From contig NW_014577583.1 in the NCBI RefSeq assembly GCF_000485595.1, positions 1-44,218 on the forward strand: 44,218 nucleotides of DNA. The letters are read 5' to 3'. The position numbers were made by a program, and so were the translations under genes. This DNA is from Priapulus caudatus. Lineage: Eukaryota > Priapulida > Priapulimorpha > Priapulimorphida > Priapulidae. How positions within the stretch are numbered: the stretch's first letter is position 1; each line of letters opens with the position of its first letter. Of the stretch, positions 33,071 to 42,949 are shown piece by piece. The notes under the pieces are model-generated. The model did no database searches and was not told the DNA's origin. It saw only the letters and a list, made by a program, of their open reading frames with translations.

Positions 33071-34797
33071 TAAACAGTGTTTCTTATTCAGTAACATGTG
33101 GTCATTCATATGCTAAATAGTCATGCAGCTAACGCTTTGTCTTTCTGCCAACCACAACACATAAACAAATACATTGTGAGCGGTTCTCTGATCTATAACT
33201 GCTGGTGTTCACGTGAACATCGCTATTTAGGCCTGTTTCGCGGTCCTCTCCGCTCATGATGGGGCTGTGTAGTCTTGATATGTGTTGCCTGTAAATTAGA
33301 TCCCGCTAAAATTCTGGGAGACTGTTCGCTGCTCAGCACATTGAATTTGGCCGCCGCGTCTTCTGCGATACTTGGCGCCAGTGTTTGCCATCCTGAGCAG
33401 AAAACAGCTGTCAGTCCTGGCTAGGGCCTATAGGCTTCCTAAAAAGTGCAGGGCCCGCCAGCGAAGCCTTGTAGGCCCTCTGCCAATTTTCGGACGCACA
33501 ATCTACCAGTACATTAAAACCAGCATTATTCATGTCTTCCTTGTGTTTATTATCATTATCAAACTGGTCCTATAATTCATTAATCCCCTCTGCTGTTTCC
33601 TTCCTTTTCGTCGGATGACCTGTTTTATGGCGCTTTCTATTGCTCGCGGGGGCTACACCAATAGGATAACGCCACATCGGTGTTACTATGTAGCTCCTGG
33701 GTTAACTACGACCCTGCTCCACGTTGACAGCATGCAGAGACCAGACTGAGGACTGTAGTCTCGGTACACATCGGCGCCTTCTATCTGGCGGCTGGCCGGC
33801 CAGAACGTTTTTGAAAAAATTATAAGCTCTGAGATGCAATTTAGCAGCCATTTCACGGGCTACTCAATACATATACAACTAGCAACACTTTTGGCTGGCA
33901 AAAGGGAAAACCCATCTACACCTACACCTCCATCCTTATGTAAAAGATTCTTACGCCCTACTGGTAAAATTTTGATCGGGCACTGGCGGAATTCTGCGTC
34001 TGTTGCTTGAGGTGTGTCAAATTAGCTAAATGTATTTTGCTAGCACATACAGCTCTTTACTACGGAAAGCTTTCTATTTAGCTAATCTCTGTATATCACA
34101 AATGTATTATAGTTTTGTTCAAACGGTTAAAACATGATGACCACGGCCTTAAACCTGAGTGGTGCGGACGAGGCCTGTATAGCTGCCTTGCATTGCTAGT
34201 AAGTATAATACGACGGTGCTTTGCAGCTTAAAACAACTAGTGACTTAATGACATTGTTGTGTACAAACTTGAGACACACTTATTATTTACATACTTTACT
34301 TGTACAACTTCGAACATGAGTATATTACCTAAATCTTCTTAATTATGTATTATTAAAACAGCTATACTGATCGTTTCGTAATAACTACCAGAGTACCAGT
34401 CATACTTTATTGTTTACATCCAAACGTGAAATGCGCGGGGATGTGAGAATTACTCCACAACCTAGCGCACGTGAACAGTGAGCGTGCTGCACGACCCGTG
34501 CACGTAAATAAACCCTGGCCAACACAATGTAAAAGGTTCGCTACCACTGGCCAAAAGTAAGCTCCACCCACTTCTTATCGATTTTTGGTATGCCAACGCT
34601 GCTACTGGATTCAGGAACCTGTGCTAACCTGTGCGTCCGAACATCCCACGCACGTTTCTTGAATGCCAACTAAAGTTGATTGCAGTGGGCGAACGCATTG
34701 TTTACATGTATGTCACGGTTTATCACGGATTAGTTTTCAAATAAATATGCCTGGAAGTTAATATGCATGAACAGATTTCTACAGGTAACAGTTTCTC

Positions 34798-34923
34798 AGT
34801 GTTTCGAATTTTCGGTGATCAAATAGCTGTAGGATCAACAGGCCTGTTTGATCAAGAAGCTGTAGGCCCGGCATCGAAACTGCCGGCGGCGGGCCGACGG
34901 GCCGGCGTGAATTTCGAACACTG
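34798..34923. mobile_element. Small inverted-repeat element (CAGTGTTTCGAA ends)
   Basis: CAGTGTTTCGAATTTT at the left pairs with GAATTTCGAACACTG at the right. The interior has two GATCAA..AGCTGTAGG direct copies and a GCCGGCGGCGGGCCG palindrome. No target duplication is clear. Confidence 0.5.
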
Positions 34924-36189
34924 TTTGGCGCACGGATCAATAGCTGCCAGCGCGTGATACTTTCGTAGGACGTTCCCGCGGTCGCGTGCGCCTTGCCGCC
35001 GAACTGCACGCAAGATTCGCGCTTAGCGGGCAGGATCAACACCTCTCAGGCGACGCTTCTCTGGTTTCCGGTCTCTCATCTGGTTACAGTAAATTGATGG
35101 GGACAATTGGTAACGAGTAACAGCAGTGCTCATGAGATCATGTATTTATGGCACTACCATCTATCTAAAATCGTTTGCACTGAGAATGCCTGATGAACGT
35201 TGTTTTGCAGATTGCATCCACTTGTTTCCGTTGTATAAACCAATATAATGAAATCAATTCACGGAATGCAAGCATTGATTTAACTGCAATGATGCACACA
35301 ACGTCCATGAACGCACTGTATACCCCAAAAACAGGAACTGACAACTTTCCGCATTTAAGTTACACAAGCCAGTTAGTTGGAATTCCTACCTATATGCCCC
35401 CATCAACATTAGGATTGGCAGAGCGTGCACTTTACATACATGTAACATTACCCGTATGTACCATGTACTGTAAAAACTTGCTCTACAGCTTTTGTAAATC
35501 CTTGTACGAACTGGTGGTTTCACTGGTTTGTCACGGTTGTGTTACGCTAGCTATGTTACTGTGGCATGCACAATGGCTAGCAGTACTGTAGCGCACTACC
35601 AGTTTGAATCAGGTCACGTATATATCTCACGAGGCCACTCTCAAATTCTTTCTCAATTCTCGTTTGTTGTACATAGTAACTGTAACCCAACCCAACTTTT
35701 CAGGGTTGGGTAAATAGTCAAAGAAAATTTTCAATTAATCAAGGAACTCAACTATTTAATTATATTAGTTAAAAGAATTGACAAACTGATAAAAATTGGT
35801 TTGCTTCTAGTGAAGAACTCATGTTATTTGAGTTGATCATGGATTCTGGTCAAATGTTTCGTTATATTGTAGTACATTACTATTTTTGCAGTATAACTTG
35901 TTTGAAACGACTGGTAAAGGTAAAACAATCTAATAAACAAGAACATAAAAACATAAGAGTTTACAGGAGTGGGAGACTGACATCTCAACAAATAACAACC
36001 TACCTTGCATGTCATCTCTTTCCTGCTATTATGTTCCAGTTTATTAGATTGTAATATCAAATAGCAAAACAAAAATTTCGAATGTGTTATAATCCCCCAT
36101 GGATCCAGCCCAGTGTTGCAATGATTTTTAAGTGTACCTTAATCACTTTACTTGTACAGAAAGTATTGTCGTTTTTGTATTATATTTTT

Positions 36190-36326
36190 CCTTTGTTGTA
36201 TAATGCTGTTTTGTACTTTATTACTAGACTTACTATTTGAACCATCTCCATTAAAAAGACTGTCTTCAGTACATGTGTTTGGGTTTGAATTACATGCAAT
36301 AAAGATTTAATAATAATAATAATAAT
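36190..36326 (+). mobile_element. LINE/SINE 3' end with (TAA)n tail
   Basis: It shares TTTGAATTACATGCAATAAAG (36284 onward) and some upstream bases with 22652-22745, then ends in (TAA)n. The following ~100 bp (36327-36425), with CTTGCTCAAGGGCATAGCGG and CCGACTTGAACTC, resembles the tail shared by L2-type LINEs and many SINEs. That resemblance is from memory of the pattern and is not an alignment. Confidence 0.5.
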
Positions 36327-36514
36327 GGCAACTGAAGCAGACTTTGATAAAGTAACTTGCTCAAGGGCATAGCGGCAGTGACAACGGTCCGACTTGAACT
36401 CAAAGACTACTACTGCTCCCACCACAGGTACAAGGGTACATCTTACCTAGATGCCTAGAACACCGGTTCAGCATCCCTAATCATAAATATCATCAACATC
36501 ATACATCGCCACCA

Positions 36515-37775
36515 TAGCTCTAGAACTATAGCCCTCCGCCCCGCCGCAGGGCTATAGAACATACTATGGCAATTTCCAGGGAGTAAGCATACAACTTTTT
36601 TGCAGTTAATTACTTAGAACTTCGGTATGCCAAATAAAGCACATTCTCTGCCGCACAAATGTCTTAAAGGGACAGTAGCCTCTAGGATTTTACTGCATAC
36701 AACTGTACTTACTGTATAACAAATCGTCTATACCACCACGTATTTGTTACCAGATACCTAATTTAATTGTTATAATTAATTACACATCAACGCTACGAAA
36801 TTTGAACGGCGCCATGACACCCGCGACCGTGCTGCCACCCCGAAAAAGTTGCGTATTTGACCATTTATTTTGCACGTTACAGACCGAGGGCTAATCACAA
36901 AAGTGCAATTATATTTATACCTAAATGCTATTTAACCGAACGATATTCATTTTAGGGCAAATTTATCCATATTATAACTGAAACTATATGTCGTTTATAA
37001 GATATTGCAATCCTGCTTTTAAATGAATAAATAAGAAACACCCTCGGTCTGTAGCCCTTGGCTGGAAAGTGGTTTTGCGCAACTTATCAGATCGTTCGCT
37101 TTGAGTGGCGCCACCGTCGTTGTAATCAAATTGTAGTCGTTAGTTTTAAAACATTTTTTAAAAATATTTCTAATGGTGATTGAACCATGAAACTTTTTAT
37201 GTAGCGTAACTATAACCTAAATTAGCTGAAAATAACCCTAGAACCTAGAGTAAACTCTCCCTTTAAGTTACTATAAACACTAAAATTAAACCGCAAACTA
37301 ACGCTTAAATGTTGTACTTGCTATATTACTTGTCGACGAAGATTGTTTACCAACTTGTAACCGCCATTTTTCAATGTATTTCCAAGTGGAGGGGTGGGCA
37401 GGTTGCACGCGGATGCAAACCGCCATTTTTCGTTGTGCAGCGCGAGCGTGGTTTGCAACCACGTGCAGCCTGCCCACCCCTCCACTTGGAAATACATTGT
37501 GCCCGCTCACTAGCGAAAAATGGCGATTACAAGTTGGTAAACAATCTTCGTCGACAAGTACCGGTAATATAGCAAGTACAACATTTAAGCGTTAGTTTGC
37601 AGTTTAATTTTAGTGTTTATAGTAACTTAAGACATTTGTGCGGCAGATAATGTGCTTTATTTGGCATACCGAAGAAGTTATTAACCGCAAAAAAGTTGTC
37701 TGCTTACTCCCTGGAAACTGCCATAGTATGTTCTATAGCCCTGCGGCGGAGCGGAGAGCTATTGTTCTAGAGCTA
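36515..37775. mobile_element. Full-length palindromic foldback, Mutator-like layout
   Basis: Without its nested insertion, this is one near-perfect palindrome of about 666 bp with arms of ~330 bp. Outer ends are TAGCTCTAGAAC and complement, then GCCGCAGGGCTATAGAACAT in both arms. The inner part, around 37262-37625, contains CCGCCATTTTTC and CCAAGTGGAGGGGTGGGCAG. Flanking repeats TCGCCACCA at 36506-36514 and 37776-37784 (12 bp if shared end bases are counted) suggest a ~9 bp target duplication. Long inverted ends plus 9-11 bp duplications are typical of Mutator-like elements, but no transposase is present, so the family is inferred. Confidence 0.85.
36668..37262. mobile_element. TTAA-flanked non-autonomous element nested in the foldback
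   Basis: A 595 bp insertion is bounded by TTAA (36664-36667 and 37263-37266). The ends AGGGACAGTAGCCTCTAGG and, inverted, AGGGAGAGTTTACTCTAGG match at 15 of 19. The opposite foldback arm reads straight through a single CTTAAG (TTAA at 37627-37630), which is the empty site. TTAA duplication is typical of piggyBac and a few other superfamilies. No coding capacity. Confidence 0.85.
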
Positions 37776-38068
37776 TCGCCACCATAACTTCAATCTCATT
37801 AAAAATCGACATCATGTATGTATTGGTAACCTAAATGGAAACGACATCAGAAATGAAAATCTGGTCGCAACTTTCCAAACACCAACCCGATTACCAGCGC
37901 AGTAGCATAAACCTAATCAGGGCAGTGTTTGGAAATTTATGACCATATTTTCGTGCACAATCCTAGTTTGGGACAGCGCAAATGTGTTTTTCACAAGTGT
38001 GCTAAACTAGGATTGGGCATCTTCATTACCGACCCCGTTCCAAGTGTCAAGTGTGTGATAATACCTAC

Positions 38069-38614
38069 CCAACCGCCATTTTTCCGAATCCAACCTCCAA
38101 GTTCAGTTGACGTATACTCTGCCAAACTGGTGACAAGTGCCTCTGTGTCTATATTTTTTGCTTTGCAATACTTCGCTATTTTCCCAGCAAAGGAATGCAG
38201 GGCGACAATTCGTCCCCAGTTGACTTTTCCATCACTGAAGACCTGCTGCGCGATGTTGCCGATGACTTCGTGACTGTGGTTTGCCAAGCCATTTTTCAGT
38301 ATGCTCATGACAAACTCCGAGAACTGCATTTCATGTTTACTGAGTATCTCATCACACAATCTCAGCATCGTCTTGCATGTCTTGTCCGGAGCCTCGCTAG
38401 CTTGCAAACCTCCCTTGTAGTAGTCGATGATGAAACGGGAAATCACGAGCTCCTTGTTCGGCGACCAATATCTATGTTCTGAAACGTGCGATCGTTTCTT
38501 GTTTCCTGCGTGTCCACAGAACGACGTATCCCTAGGTTCAACTTCAGTGTCAGTGATGCCACTGTCACTAGCCCTACTAAACACTTCAGAGTCACAGCTT
38601 GCTACAGTCGTCAT
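38069..38614 (-). CDS. BCL-2 family apoptosis regulator, first coding exon
   Basis: 182 residues start at the ATG at 38614 (context ACAATGA). With the 40-residue last exon the protein is 222 residues, normal for the family. Visible regions: BH4-like LVISRFIIDYYKGG, BH3 TMLRLCDEILSKHEMQFSEF, BH1 VFSDGKVNWGRIVALHSFAG, and BH2 LGGWIRKNGGW, where the exon ends at the donor GTAGGT. An intron directly after this BH2 tryptophan is a conserved position in animal BCL-2 genes. The complete NWGR and BH4-like region favour the pro-survival branch (BCL-2/BCL-XL/MCL-1-like) that binds BH3 proteins at the mitochondrial outer membrane; this is inference. The N-terminal ~40 residues are Ser/Thr-rich. Upstream noncoding exons are not visible. 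Confidence 0.93.
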
Positions 38615-39679
38615 TGTACTGCTTGGTATGCGAAACAAGCCCTGACAGCAGAATACAGAGAGCAGATTATGTATATGTTGTGCTCAGCAACAGCATAGAT
38701 AGGCACTGCGTACCGTACCACAAGCCACCGCACCGAGTAGTAGTACTAGTAAAGTAAACACTTCCAGCGCCGCAAATGACTCACAAATTTCTTGGAATCG
38801 TGACGTCTGACCATATACGTCTGACGATATCAAATGCAATTATCAATGTCAATGACTCAATACTCGACAATAGTGCAAATGCAAGCAATAATTAAACGTA
38901 TTTAACCATTATTATTCCGTGAAAACTTTAGACAAACAACATCAATCACCTTTTGGCGTTGTATTTCGCTTTGTCAACACACCAACAACAAAGATAACCC
39001 AAAATGCAACTGCAAGGTCTGTAATGGCGGCGATCCGCCATTGGCCGAACATGATATCATGTCTAAAAATAACTAATCGTCGCTAGCCTCTTGTTTGGCG
39101 TGTTCCAAATTTACCAGAGCATATAAATCACGGTGATTTATATCTATATGCTCTGATATAACCTCAAAAATATTAGTCTTCAAAGTCCAAGGTTCCTATA
39201 TCGAAGACGGAAAGAGACAAAGTTGATCAAATAGACAGATCAACACTGCAGATCGCAGTAGAAAATACCTCAAATTTGCAATTAACTAAAGGTGGTGAAC
39301 AACAGTAGATCGCGTCCATAGGCAGCAGGCCTGAATAAGCATCGAACAGATATTAATTAAAAAATACTCACACTGTTACTTCGCTTACACAACATACACT
39401 TTATTCATGTTAAATAACTACAGATTCATGCTCTATGCTCCGCTCGAAACTATTGCAGGCTCTATGATGCGAATTTCTACAAAGTTGTCTGACCACATTT
39501 GATCCACAAAAATGGCCGACCGGCGACCATGGCTACGCCACTAGCTGGAATGGCACAATTACACAACAAGACCAATTTTACTTCTAATGCTTTCTAGACG
39601 TCCACGAGGCATCTAACTTGCGTGCATAATGCAAATTATTGCAATCTAGTGCCGAATTTCAGCGAAAAAAAATGCCAAA
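38615..39679. other. Upstream of the BCL-2 gene; little recognised
   Basis: This should contain the promoter and any 5' UTR exon of the minus-strand BCL-2 gene; no core motif could be assigned. A hairpin lies at 39115-39155. Confidence 0.4.
39115..39155. mobile_element. CAGAGC hairpin of the same style
   Basis: CAGAGCATATAAATCACGG pairs with CGTGATTTATATCTATATGC then TCTG, with a small bulge. The flanks AATTTAC and ATATAAC match at only 4 of 7. It shares its first 16 bp with the element at 15727. Confidence 0.6.
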
Positions 39680-39870
39680 ACAGGGGCGTGTACAGGATTT
39701 GTACCAGGGGGGGTCTAACCGTAACCTAAACCTGCAAGCACGCGAAGGGAGGGGGTCTGGGGGGCCCTCCCCCACAAATTTTTTGAAATTAGACCCCCTT
39801 AGATGCGTTTTCTGCGCGAGCAGGGGGGGGGGTCCGGACCCCCTGGACCCCCCCCTGTACACGCCCCTGC
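39680..39870. mobile_element. Small inverted-repeat element (CAGGGGCGTGTACAGG ends)
   Basis: It starts CAGGGGCGTGTACAGG (39681) and ends CCCTGTACACGCCCCTG (39869), giving 16 bp inverted ends with G- and C-rich runs just inside. The ~190 bp between encodes nothing credible. The end style is hAT-like, but no convincing 8 bp duplication flanks it. Confidence 0.6.
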
Positions 39871-39904
39871 AAAAAAATGCATTTTCTAGAGACGAAATAG
39901 TTGA

Positions 39905-40230
39905 ACATCCGTCCATCCATCCAGCCAGCCAGCCCGGCCCCCCACTCCGAGGTCGGGGCCGGCAGCCAGCCCATTCATCCATTCTTCCATTCCACCCAAC
40001 AAAACTCCCGCCCACCACCCGATCCATCAGTCATCCAGTCTATTCCATTCATCCATCCATCCATCCATCCATCATCCATCCATCCAGTCCATCCATCCAT
40101 CCATCCATCCATCCATCCATTCGATCCATCCATCCTCCATCCCATCCATGCCATCCATCCATCCATCCATCCATCCATCCATCCATCCATTCATTCCTCC
40201 ATGCACCCATCCAGCCATCCACCCAATCAA
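39905..40230. repeat. (CATC)n tetranucleotide array
   Basis: About 320 bp of CATC/CATT repeats with interruptions. Frames reading Ile-His-Pro-Ser or Met-Asp-Gly-Trp repeats are artefacts of the period. Confidence 0.95.
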
Positions 40231-40689
40231 CTATCCACCAGGCCAAAACGCGGCTAAACTCCGATTTAAATAACTCGGATGGAATAGAACCGTAGGTCAA
40301 AAAGAAGATGGCTATAGGGTTTATCTCCAGCATCAATCGTGGGCTGAGCCTTCTACAGGAGATATAAGAAATAAAAGGGGGTGACCCAGACAGAAATAGG
40401 GTGGGTTAGATGAACATGGTAAAACAAAAGTTACAAAACCTTGGGGGTTTGGAGCTATTTATATGGACCATGAGCGGCGACAGATATGAAATAAAATTCA
40501 GTAATATACGACTCATTACCAAGACTAGACAGCGTTATCAGATTATCAAGGCGCGTACTTGTTTGTATTTGGCGGCGTACGTCCACACGTGTGCGTGTTT
40601 ACGCACTCGAGCGCGCGCGCGTATGGAAAGATTTGTACAAAAAACATAAAACCACTGAGGCAACATATAAGCATTAGGATTACGCTGGT

Positions 40690-40925
40690 AACAACTGGTT
40701 TTTAAGAGACTAATTCCAAGTTATAGACCCGGTTTTATAAAAAGCCTTAAAACTAGGTTTACGCTCTTCCCTTTAAGTTTAAAACCCGGATTTAAGCTCT
40801 TAATACCTAGTTTTAGGCGTAAAAACTATGGTTTTTAGACCCTTAAAACTAGTTTTAAGAGCATAATTCCAAGTTTAGAGCTCAAACCGGGTTTTAAGAG
40901 CTTAAAACTAGGTTTTAAGCTTCGA
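40690..40925. repeat. Palindromic satellite (TTAAAACTAGGTTTTAA), block 1
   Basis: Tandem ~18-20 bp palindromes of the form CTTAAAACTAGGTTTTAAG and CTTAAAACCGGGTTTTAAG alternate with small indels. The block stops at the purine minisatellite and resumes beyond it. Confidence 0.85.
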
Positions 40926-42040
40926 GGAATTTAGCTTCGATTGGCTAGTCATTGCTTATTGCTGTGTTCTGCGGTTGGGACTTGCGATACAGTTCCTGGC
41001 ACAGAAAACGAACAAGGAGGGAGCAGAGAAGCTCGTGGGGAGAAAAGGAGGGGGAAAAGGGGGGTGGCGGGGGGGGGCTGGGGAAGAGGAAAATGAGAGA
41101 AGGAGGGGTGAGGAAGGGAGCTGGTGGAGGAGGAGGGGGAGAAGCGAGAAAGCCTGTGTGGAGAAGGAGGAGGGGAGAAGCTGGTGGCGAGAAGGAGGAA
41201 GGGGAGAAGGCAGAAGGTGGTGGAGAAGGAGGAAGGGGAGAAGGAGGGAGAAGGAAGCTGGTGGAGGAAGAAGAGAATAAAGGAAAAGCTGGTGGAGAAG
41301 GAGAAGGGGGAGAATGAGGAAGGGGAGAAGGGAGAAGGTGGTGGCAAAAGAAGGGGGGAGAAACTGGTGGAGAAGGAGGAAGGGGAGAAAGGAGAAGCTG
41401 GTGGAGAAGGAGGAAGGGGAGAAGGAGGGGGAGAAGGAAGAAGGAAAGAAGGAAGGGGCGAAGGGAGCTGGTCGAGGAGGAGGGGAAGAAGGGAGAATCT
41501 GGTGGAAAGGAGGAGGAGAAAAGCTTGGGTGGGAAGGAGGAGTGCGGAGAAGCTGGTGGAGAAGGAAGAAGAAAGAAGGAAGGGGCGAAGGACTGCGTCG
41601 AGAAGGAGGGAGAAGGGAGAAGTGGTGGAGAAGGAGGAGGGGGAGAAGCTGGTGGAGAAGGAGCAAGGGGAGAAAGAAGAAAGCTGGTGGCGAAGGAGGA
41701 AGGGGGAGAAGGTGGGGGAGGAGGGGGAGAAGCTGGTGGAGAAGGAGGAGGGGAGAAGGAAGAAGTGGTTGAAAGGAGGGGGGGAAGTGGTGCGAGAAGG
41801 AGAGGAGAGCTGTGAGAGAAGAAGGAAGTGGGAGAAGGAGGGGAGAAGGGAGCTGGTGGCAGGAGGAGGGGAGAAGCGGGCTGTGTAGGGAGAGTAGGGC
41901 AGAAGAAAGGGCAGAAGGGATCGAGAAGGATGGGGAGAAACGCTGGTGGAGAAGGAGAAAGCTCGGTGGAGAAGGAGGAGGGAAAAGGGAGGAAGGTGGT
42001 GGAGGATCGAGGGGGGGAGAAGCTGGAGGTCAGAAGAGAC
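40926..42040. repeat. Purine-rich minisatellite (CTGGTGGAGAAGG units)
   Basis: After about 80 bp of unique sequence, roughly 1 kb of A/G-rich units GCTGGTGGAGAAGGAGGAAG follows. This is the reverse complement of the array at 77-1195. Long open frames encode Glu/Lys/Arg/Gly-rich peptides in one strand and Ser/Pro/Leu-rich peptides in the other; neither looks like a protein gene. Confidence 0.9.
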
Positions 42041-42360
42041 CTTTAAGCTATAAAACTGGGTATTTAGACCCTTTAAACGAAGTTTTAACGGTCTTTAAAA
42101 CCCTCGGTTTTAAGGTCTAAAACCCAGCATTTAAGGTTCGTAATACCTAGTTTTAGGGCTCGTTTAATTCTTAGTTTTAGAACTGAAACCGCTTTTAATA
42201 TCTTAAAAACCGGGTTTAAGGTCTAAAACAAGTTTTATGCCTTAAAACTAGGTATTAGAAGCCTTAAAACCCGGTTTTTAGAACTTAAAACCTAGTTTAT
42301 AAACCTTTCAAAACCCTGGTTTAATGACCGGTTTTATGGTCTAAAACTAGGTTCTTAATG
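42041..42360. repeat. Palindromic satellite (TTAAAACTAGGTTTTAA), block 2
   Basis: Same palindromic units as 40690-40925, continuing after the minisatellite. Confidence 0.85.
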
Positions 42361-42420
42361 ACATTAATGTATTCATTAGTCTGTGGCCGACCACTTCCGA
42401 TCAGCCTGTATACATAATAA

Positions 42421-42477
42421 CAGGAGCCTAAATAACGACAAAGCATTCATTATCATTTTGTCATTATTCAGCTCCTG
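42421..42477. mobile_element. CARGAG hairpin insertion with exact 7 bp duplication
   Basis: It starts CAGGAGCCTAAATAACGACAAA in two parts and ends TTTTGTCATTATTCAGCTCCTG. The arms pair with mismatches around an AT-rich loop. The flanks are exactly ATAATAA at 42414-42420 and 42478-42484. Confidence 0.85.
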
Positions 42478-42484
42478 ATAATAA

Positions 42485-42502
42485 CACGGAGTATCACTCC
42501 TG
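42485..42502. mobile_element. Minimal 18 bp hairpin sharing the neighbour's duplication
   Basis: CACGGAGTATCACTCCTG is 18 bp: a GGAGT/ACTCC stem with a three-base loop. It is flanked by ATAATAA at 42478-42484 (shared with the previous element) and 42503-42509. This gives three copies of the 7 bp repeat around two hairpins. Confidence 0.65.
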
Positions 42503-42509
42503 ATAATAA

Positions 42510-42949
42510 AATGCGTTACAACTACTAGTTAGACCATTAGATTACCCATAAGATATAGAGAGATATATAAGAATATAGATATAGGTGCGAGGCAGACAGC
42601 GGGACTTTACCACATCCGCGGAGCTCGTATGGCGCTGAAAACAACAGCCTGGTCTTCCGTGAGCAATTACATGTATGCAACCCCATTTCAAACCAAAAGC
42701 ATTAATAATTTCCTTGCATATATAGCCGCAACTTAGGTAGTCGGCCTGTAGGTTGTCACAATCTATATATTGTACAAGATAAGAAAAATATTTTTTGAGA
42801 TGCCTTACACAGGGTGATTAAGTCATAACTCATCGTGCATATGTGCTGGACTGCCCACTTAAATGTAAATGATAAAATGAGTAAATCTAAATGGTACGCA
42901 TGTGAGTTCGTCAAATTCTCCAACTATTTGTTCTGATCATTTACGTGGC
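42510..42949. other. Unique AT-rich sequence, nothing recognised
   Basis: No gene or repeat recognised. Confidence 0.5.

Larger units (their letters stand above)
31199..38068. other. 6.9 kb intron of the BCL-2 gene
   Basis: The intron runs (minus strand) from donor GTAGGTATT at 38068 to acceptor TTTCAG at 31199. It holds a hairpin (31311), GT repeats, a probable retroposon end (31715-32340), CA/CG-rich sequence (32770-33070), a small inverted-repeat element (34798-34923), a LINE end (36190-36326), and the foldback with nested insertion (36515-37775). 33080-34790 and 34930-36180 show nothing recognisable; the open frame at 35193-35591 has no family resemblance. Confidence 0.8.

Noticed and set aside
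35193-35591. 132-residue frame on the plus strand inside the BCL-2 intron
   Set aside because: No recognisable family, no flanking splice signals with similarity, and AT/CA-biased composition; kept only as unassigned.
36327-36425. tRNA-like or tRNA-derived gene near CCGACTTGAACTC
   Set aside because: No cloverleaf or A-box could be built; better explained as a LINE/SINE tail.
37991-38068. Extension of the BCL-2 reading frame past BH2 to a stop at 37991
   Set aside because: The extra residues match no BCL-2 tail, a strong donor GTAGGTATT sits at the conserved intron position, and a matching tail exon was found at 31076-31198.
39639-40295. 218-residue frame with Ile-His-Pro-Ser repeats
   Set aside because: It spans a small inverted-repeat element and a CATC microsatellite, so it is not a protein gene.
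41124-41888. Long open frames (about 250 residues) in the purine minisatellite, and the 236-residue frame on the other strand
   Set aside because: Composition is low-complexity Glu/Lys/Gly or Ser/Pro/Leu dictated by the repeat; open frames occur on both strands and in several registers.
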